Made by a program: the position numbers and the translations under genes | The notes under the pieces: model-generated | Database searches by the model: none | What the model saw: only the letters and a program-made list of their open reading frames with translations | Told to the model about the DNA's origin: nothing | Assembly: GCA_015680685.1 (NCBI GenBank) | Contig: MNCI01018050.1 | Location: 318,722 to 382,721, forward strand | DNA from: Gnetum montanum | Taxonomy: Eukaryota > Streptophyta > Gnetopsida > Gnetales > Gnetaceae | Reading direction: 5' to 3' | Length of the DNA: 64,000 nucleotides | Shown here: positions 60,601-64,000 of the stretch, in pieces | Layout: every line of letters starts with the position of its first letter | Position numbering within the stretch: the first letter of the stretch is position 1

Positions 60601-62340
60601 CCATAAATCACTTGCACTAGCAATACCATACTAGCAAACTTGAAAGGCCCTAAAAGATAACATATCCATTCATGATGGCATCATCAAAATAGCACATACA
60701 TTTATTTACATATAATATATTACATGGTAGTAACCTTTATTCATCTAATAATTAGGTAAATATCTCTATTCCATCCAATCTTCAAGTTAGTGATAAGATC
60801 ATCAAGTTAGGTAATTAATTCTAAGTTTTAAAGGTGCTTACATAGTGTCCATAAGCAACCTATCCCAAGAGAAGCTAATCTACCATTACACCAATATTCA
60901 ATAAATATTTTCAACTAGATTTCATAATAATAATTATGCATTCAAATATATGGCTAATAACTTCATGGTTTAAAATTAAAGGTTGATAACATAGTATTTC
61001 ATTTTTGCTACCCTTCTAAAGAGAACAGTTAACCATTCCTAAATCAGTCTAGTGAAGTAATTATCTAATATGGCCAACTTGAAGTAGTTAACAAAATATC
61101 TAGATCATATCATATCATTTATTTATTAATGATTTAAATTCACTTAAAGCAATGTGAGATAGCATAACAGAATAGTAAAATGAAACTAATAGCCACACCA
61201 TGCTTAATCTACCAAAAATTATTTATAACTTACTTAAAATTTCCTTGCTTACATAAATTTGTATTAGGAGTGTTATATTAGTAAAGATCTATGAGAGCTA
61301 CCTAGCTTCCCCAATTACCTAATGAGTAGGCATGCCTATTCTAGCTAGTGTTAGTAGATGTGATACAATGTAAATTTAGCTTTGATTGAGTATATTTATT
61401 AAGTTATAATGAACTATGTTGACTAATACAAGTCATATCCTTAGATTTCTTGCTATTGACATCACCAAAATATTTTATATTGTGGAGGAAGTAACTCATT
61501 ACTTGTTATATGGCCTCTAGGATAGAAAATTGAAGAATGTTGACTAAGGAAATAATATCATAGTCAAATGTGAACTAATCTCTTTCTCTTCCCTTAAATA
61601 ATCAATCACAAATAATTTTTTTATCAAAGGTATGGATTGCTACCCCATTGATATGTGACTAGCATGTAACATAAAATGCTTACCTTCAGTAGTCAACATA
61701 ACTAATACTGATATAGAATATCATACCTCATGCAACTTTGATAGATCATGTTATTTTAATCTTATTACTAAATACTATTGTAGAAGGATAGGTGGACCTA
61801 GGTTAGGTAGAATAATGTATATAATTAAGTATAAAAAATAATTTTCCTCATAAGGCAAGAAGCGCCATGTATGAATTTAGTGTTATCATTAATTAGAGTG
61901 CTTTTAACATCATGTAACGAGATAGAGAAAAGGCTAGTATAGGTAAGAACATAGACAGAAAAAAAGCTCACACATGTAAGCACACCAAATTACAATATAT
62001 TTTAAGCTAGGTATATTACTAAAATTTTAATAATTGTGGGTTGTCCCTTGGTTGTGTAGTGATCTTTCTATATGAGGTAGTTGAATGCTTAGATAGGTTA
62101 AGTGGAAGGTAGCTAAGCCCTTCATAATGTTGGCACATTTTGGCCATTTAATAGAGCAGGCTTTGTGAGGTTATGAAGCTAATCATATAACTAACGTCCA
62201 CCTTGATTTAAACATTGCCAATGTTTTATTGGATGGAGACATTTCAGAGGTGTTGGGTTGATAGTTTGAAAGGTTTTTCTCTAATCAATTCACTAGCAAA
62301 TACAATTTCGTTTAAGACAAATTGATCCATATCAGAGTTA
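57634..62340. other. No feature recognised; AT-rich decayed DNA
   Basis: About 4.7 kb without an LTR pair, retroelement domain or RNA gene that I can recognise. Short ORFs such as 58377-58610 have no visible motif. CpG is nearly absent, as in the rest of the old repeats. Confidence 0.5.
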
Positions 62341-63300
62341 CATGACTTGGGAGCAAGGACTTTTACCAGACCCACTCTGTGACCGATTCTCTGTTTCCTT
62401 CCTCGTCATGTTTCTTGGCTGGTGCTTCTCCACCAAATGCTGTAATTTTCACATCACTACTCTTTGGCCTCAAGCAAAGTCTCTGTTGCGAGAACTTCCC
62501 TTTCTGGAAGTTGGAGTTTCCATTTCTATCTGTTTCAGTATCCAAAATAAAAAACAAAAACATAACTGGGATTTTGCTTATCTAGCGATGCTGACAAGAT
62601 TCTGAGGGCCAAGGCCTTGGATTTGCTGGAGTGACAAAAAATTTGTGATATTTTCAAACACAGTAAGACTGGCGAGCAAAGCTAAAGCCTTTTTGACTGA
62701 GGTGTCTTCTACCACAAGGTAAGAATGGGAGGAGAATAAAGCCAAACTTTGTATTCCAAGCTTACCGAACCCCCCTGTCCATGTGTGGGCATTGGGCATT
62801 TAGAGCTCTGAAGTTGCATTTATGCAGGCCGCAAATTAGAACGGCAAATGTAGGAATTGGGGATCTTGAATTGCAAAATCTGTTGGTTTGTTTTGGACTG
62901 CAATTGTGTTTCACAGATCATGGACAGGAAGCCTCAATAGTGGATGGACAGCATCTGAACAACGACAGCGAATAGGAAGACCAGCAGCAGGCGTAGAGAA
63001 GACCAGCGGCAGGTGCAGCAGTGGGTGTAGAAAAGTCAGTAGCCGAACAGAAATGATGACAACCATTAATCTCCATACCACGCAGCGTTGACCACCGTGA
63101 AATCAAACGGTGCCGCTAAGACATGAAACTTTGCCAACCAGCGATGCATCCCAATGTTACCAAACTGAGAAAAAGAAAAAAAATATATGCAGAACTTGAA
63201 TCTGTCCAGGGCACTACTTCTGATTCAGCATAGTAGGGCAGAGAGGTGCAAAGCTATGCAGGAGGAAGAAGAAAAGAAATAATGTATCTGTATAATCTGA
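62341..63300. other. Compositionally distinct, possibly genic edge region
   Basis: From about 62340 the base composition shifts: G+C rises and CpG words appear (GACCGATT, CCTCGTCATG, ACCGAACCC, GTTGACCACCG). Several overlapping ORFs exist on both strands (for example 62363-62563 minus and 62342-62605 plus), but none shows a family motif. A 22-bp tandem duplication lies at 62976-63019. Since a PB1-type segment follows, this may be the 5' flank or leader of a host gene or its pseudogene copy. Confidence 0.4.
62976..63019. repeat. 22-bp tandem duplication
   Basis: GAAGACCAGCAGCAGGCGTA (62976) is followed by GAAGACCAGCGGCAGGTGCA (62998). A third, more diverged copy may follow (63020-63045). It lies in the CpG-retaining edge region. 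Confidence 0.7.
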
Positions 63301-63309
63301 TGTTGCAGC

Positions 63310-63843
63310 AGGCCACAAGCGTGGTGTGTGCAACATATGGAAGCTTCACGGGCGGTAGGTTGTAGGAGAGTTGTTGGCCATACCTGGACTCAAATTCAAG
63401 GGTGTTATCGATTTGGTATCCTCCAACAATTACTTAATAACGGCAGCATCAAATATCAGTTGCTGAATGAAGACCTTGACGCTCTCATCTCAGTCACCAC
63501 TAATGAAGACCTTAACAACATGATGGAGGAATAAGATCATCTTCAACAACAACATCATTAGCAAAACCATACGCAGACGCAAGAACAGGTTCAGGTTCAA
63601 TCTCAGAATCAAGCTCAGGCTCAGGCTCCATCGGTCCTGCCTCTGAAACAATCAAGGTTACGTATCTTTCCGTTTTCTACAAAATCATCTTGCAATGAGT
63701 GCTCAAGTACATGTTCCAGTCTGGGGCCATTTTTGGATTCTTCTAAGAAAGAGGGTTGGAACGCTGACGTTGTTGGTCCCAAGGTTGGGCCGCAGGGGTT
63801 CCAGGAGGACGTCATGATCAAGGTGAATTATTTTTCCTGTTAG
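63310..63843 (+). pseudogene. PB1-domain segment of a plant PB1/Raf-like kinase, broken
   Basis: The frame from 63328 ends SIKYQLLNEDLDALISVTTN followed by EDLNNMMEE (to 63531). This is the diagnostic C-terminal half of the PB1 domain in plant Raf-like kinases and related proteins (KYQLP-EDLDALISV--DEDL-NMMEEYD). The N-terminal half is only partly legible in another frame (VCATYGSFTGGRL, about 63325). After MMEE a stop replaces the expected Tyr, and a second stop replaces a Gln eight codons on. The same frame then continues as a Gln-rich stretch (QTQEQVQVQSQNQAQAQAP) and SRLRIFPFS, which resembles the RLRIFLF tract that follows PB1 in these proteins. It reads as a degraded gene copy, since no splice pattern explains the stops. 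Confidence 0.7.
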
Positions 63844-63878
63844 AGCCTAAGACTAAGTTCAGAAATCAACGCAGGAAA

Positions 63879-64000
63879 ATGGAACAGACGCCAGTAGGGT
63901 CAGTGCAACAAAACGGAATGAGCAACGACATCAAGAGCATCGATGCTGGAGGATCCACAAAACGCCCTAGAATTTTTTACGGGAATCCCTTGTTTCAAAC
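63879..64000 (+). CDS. Open frame at the window edge, host-like, unidentified
   Basis: From ATG at 63879 the frame stays open to the window end. It reads MEQTPVGSVQQNGMSNDIKS then IDAGGSTKRPRIFYGNPLFQ. It is in a different frame from the PB1 segment, 35 bases after that frame's stop. It could be the next part of the same degraded kinase gene, or the start of another exon. I do not recognise the sequence with confidence. Confidence 0.3.
   Translation, partial: MEQTPVGSVQQNGMSNDIKSIDAGGSTKRPRIFYGNPLFQ

Noticed and set aside
57634-62340. Host gene exons among the short ORFs
   Set aside because: No domain motif, no codon-like composition and no consistent splice pattern could be seen on either strand.

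Overview
The window looks like intergenic DNA from a large, repeat-rich plant genome, most plausibly a gymnosperm-like one. It is very AT-rich, and almost every recognisable coding trace belongs to plant LTR retrotransposons: the Tat/Athila side of Ty3/gypsy (tRNA-Asp-type primer sites, FMDDF reverse transcriptase) and chromovirus-like Ty3/gypsy (tRNA-iMet-type primer sites). All are broken by stops and frameshifts, most of them explained by C-to-T/G-to-A change. The organism call is inference. I see no intact host gene. N bases fill 38248-38547.

Layout. 1-2,000: LTR-like repeat DNA with a 90-bp tandem array and a ladder of hairpins. 4,430-9,856: element A, a decayed minus-strand Tat/Athila-type element with one LTR. 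9,950-12,990: element E, a plus-strand chromovirus fragment with a probable 3' LTR. 13.0-19.4 kb: decayed repeats, including a 5S rRNA-derived remnant at 15.7 kb that may come from a Cassandra-type TRIM. 19,480-27,986: element C, a chromovirus with both LTRs and a perfect 5-bp target duplication; an inverted piece of its own LTR family replaces gag/protease. 30,208-47,614: element D, a relative of C with LTRs over 3 kb and a tiny deleted interior. Nested in its 5' LTR is element B (31,561-41,455), a 9.9-kb Tat/Athila-type element with both LTRs, primer site, gag, protease, RT, RNase H and integrase. D's other LTR preserves the uninterrupted site. 48.0-57.6 kb: element F, a minus-strand Tat/Athila-type element whose 3' LTR holds a younger, CpG-rich solo LTR of the A/B family and whose interior holds an inverted LTR of its own family. 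57.6-62.3 kb: featureless AT-rich DNA. 62.3-64.0 kb: a compositionally different, CpG-retaining edge that looks host-derived, with a broken PB1-domain segment like those of plant PB1/Raf-like kinases.

The most interesting signal is in the solo LTR (48,292-49,316). Its U5 carries three tandem hairpin units in which the internal-loop sequences are constant while the stems change by compensating substitutions. That is what a selected RNA (or cruciform) structure in a retrotransposon leader would look like. I know of no description of it, but I could not search.
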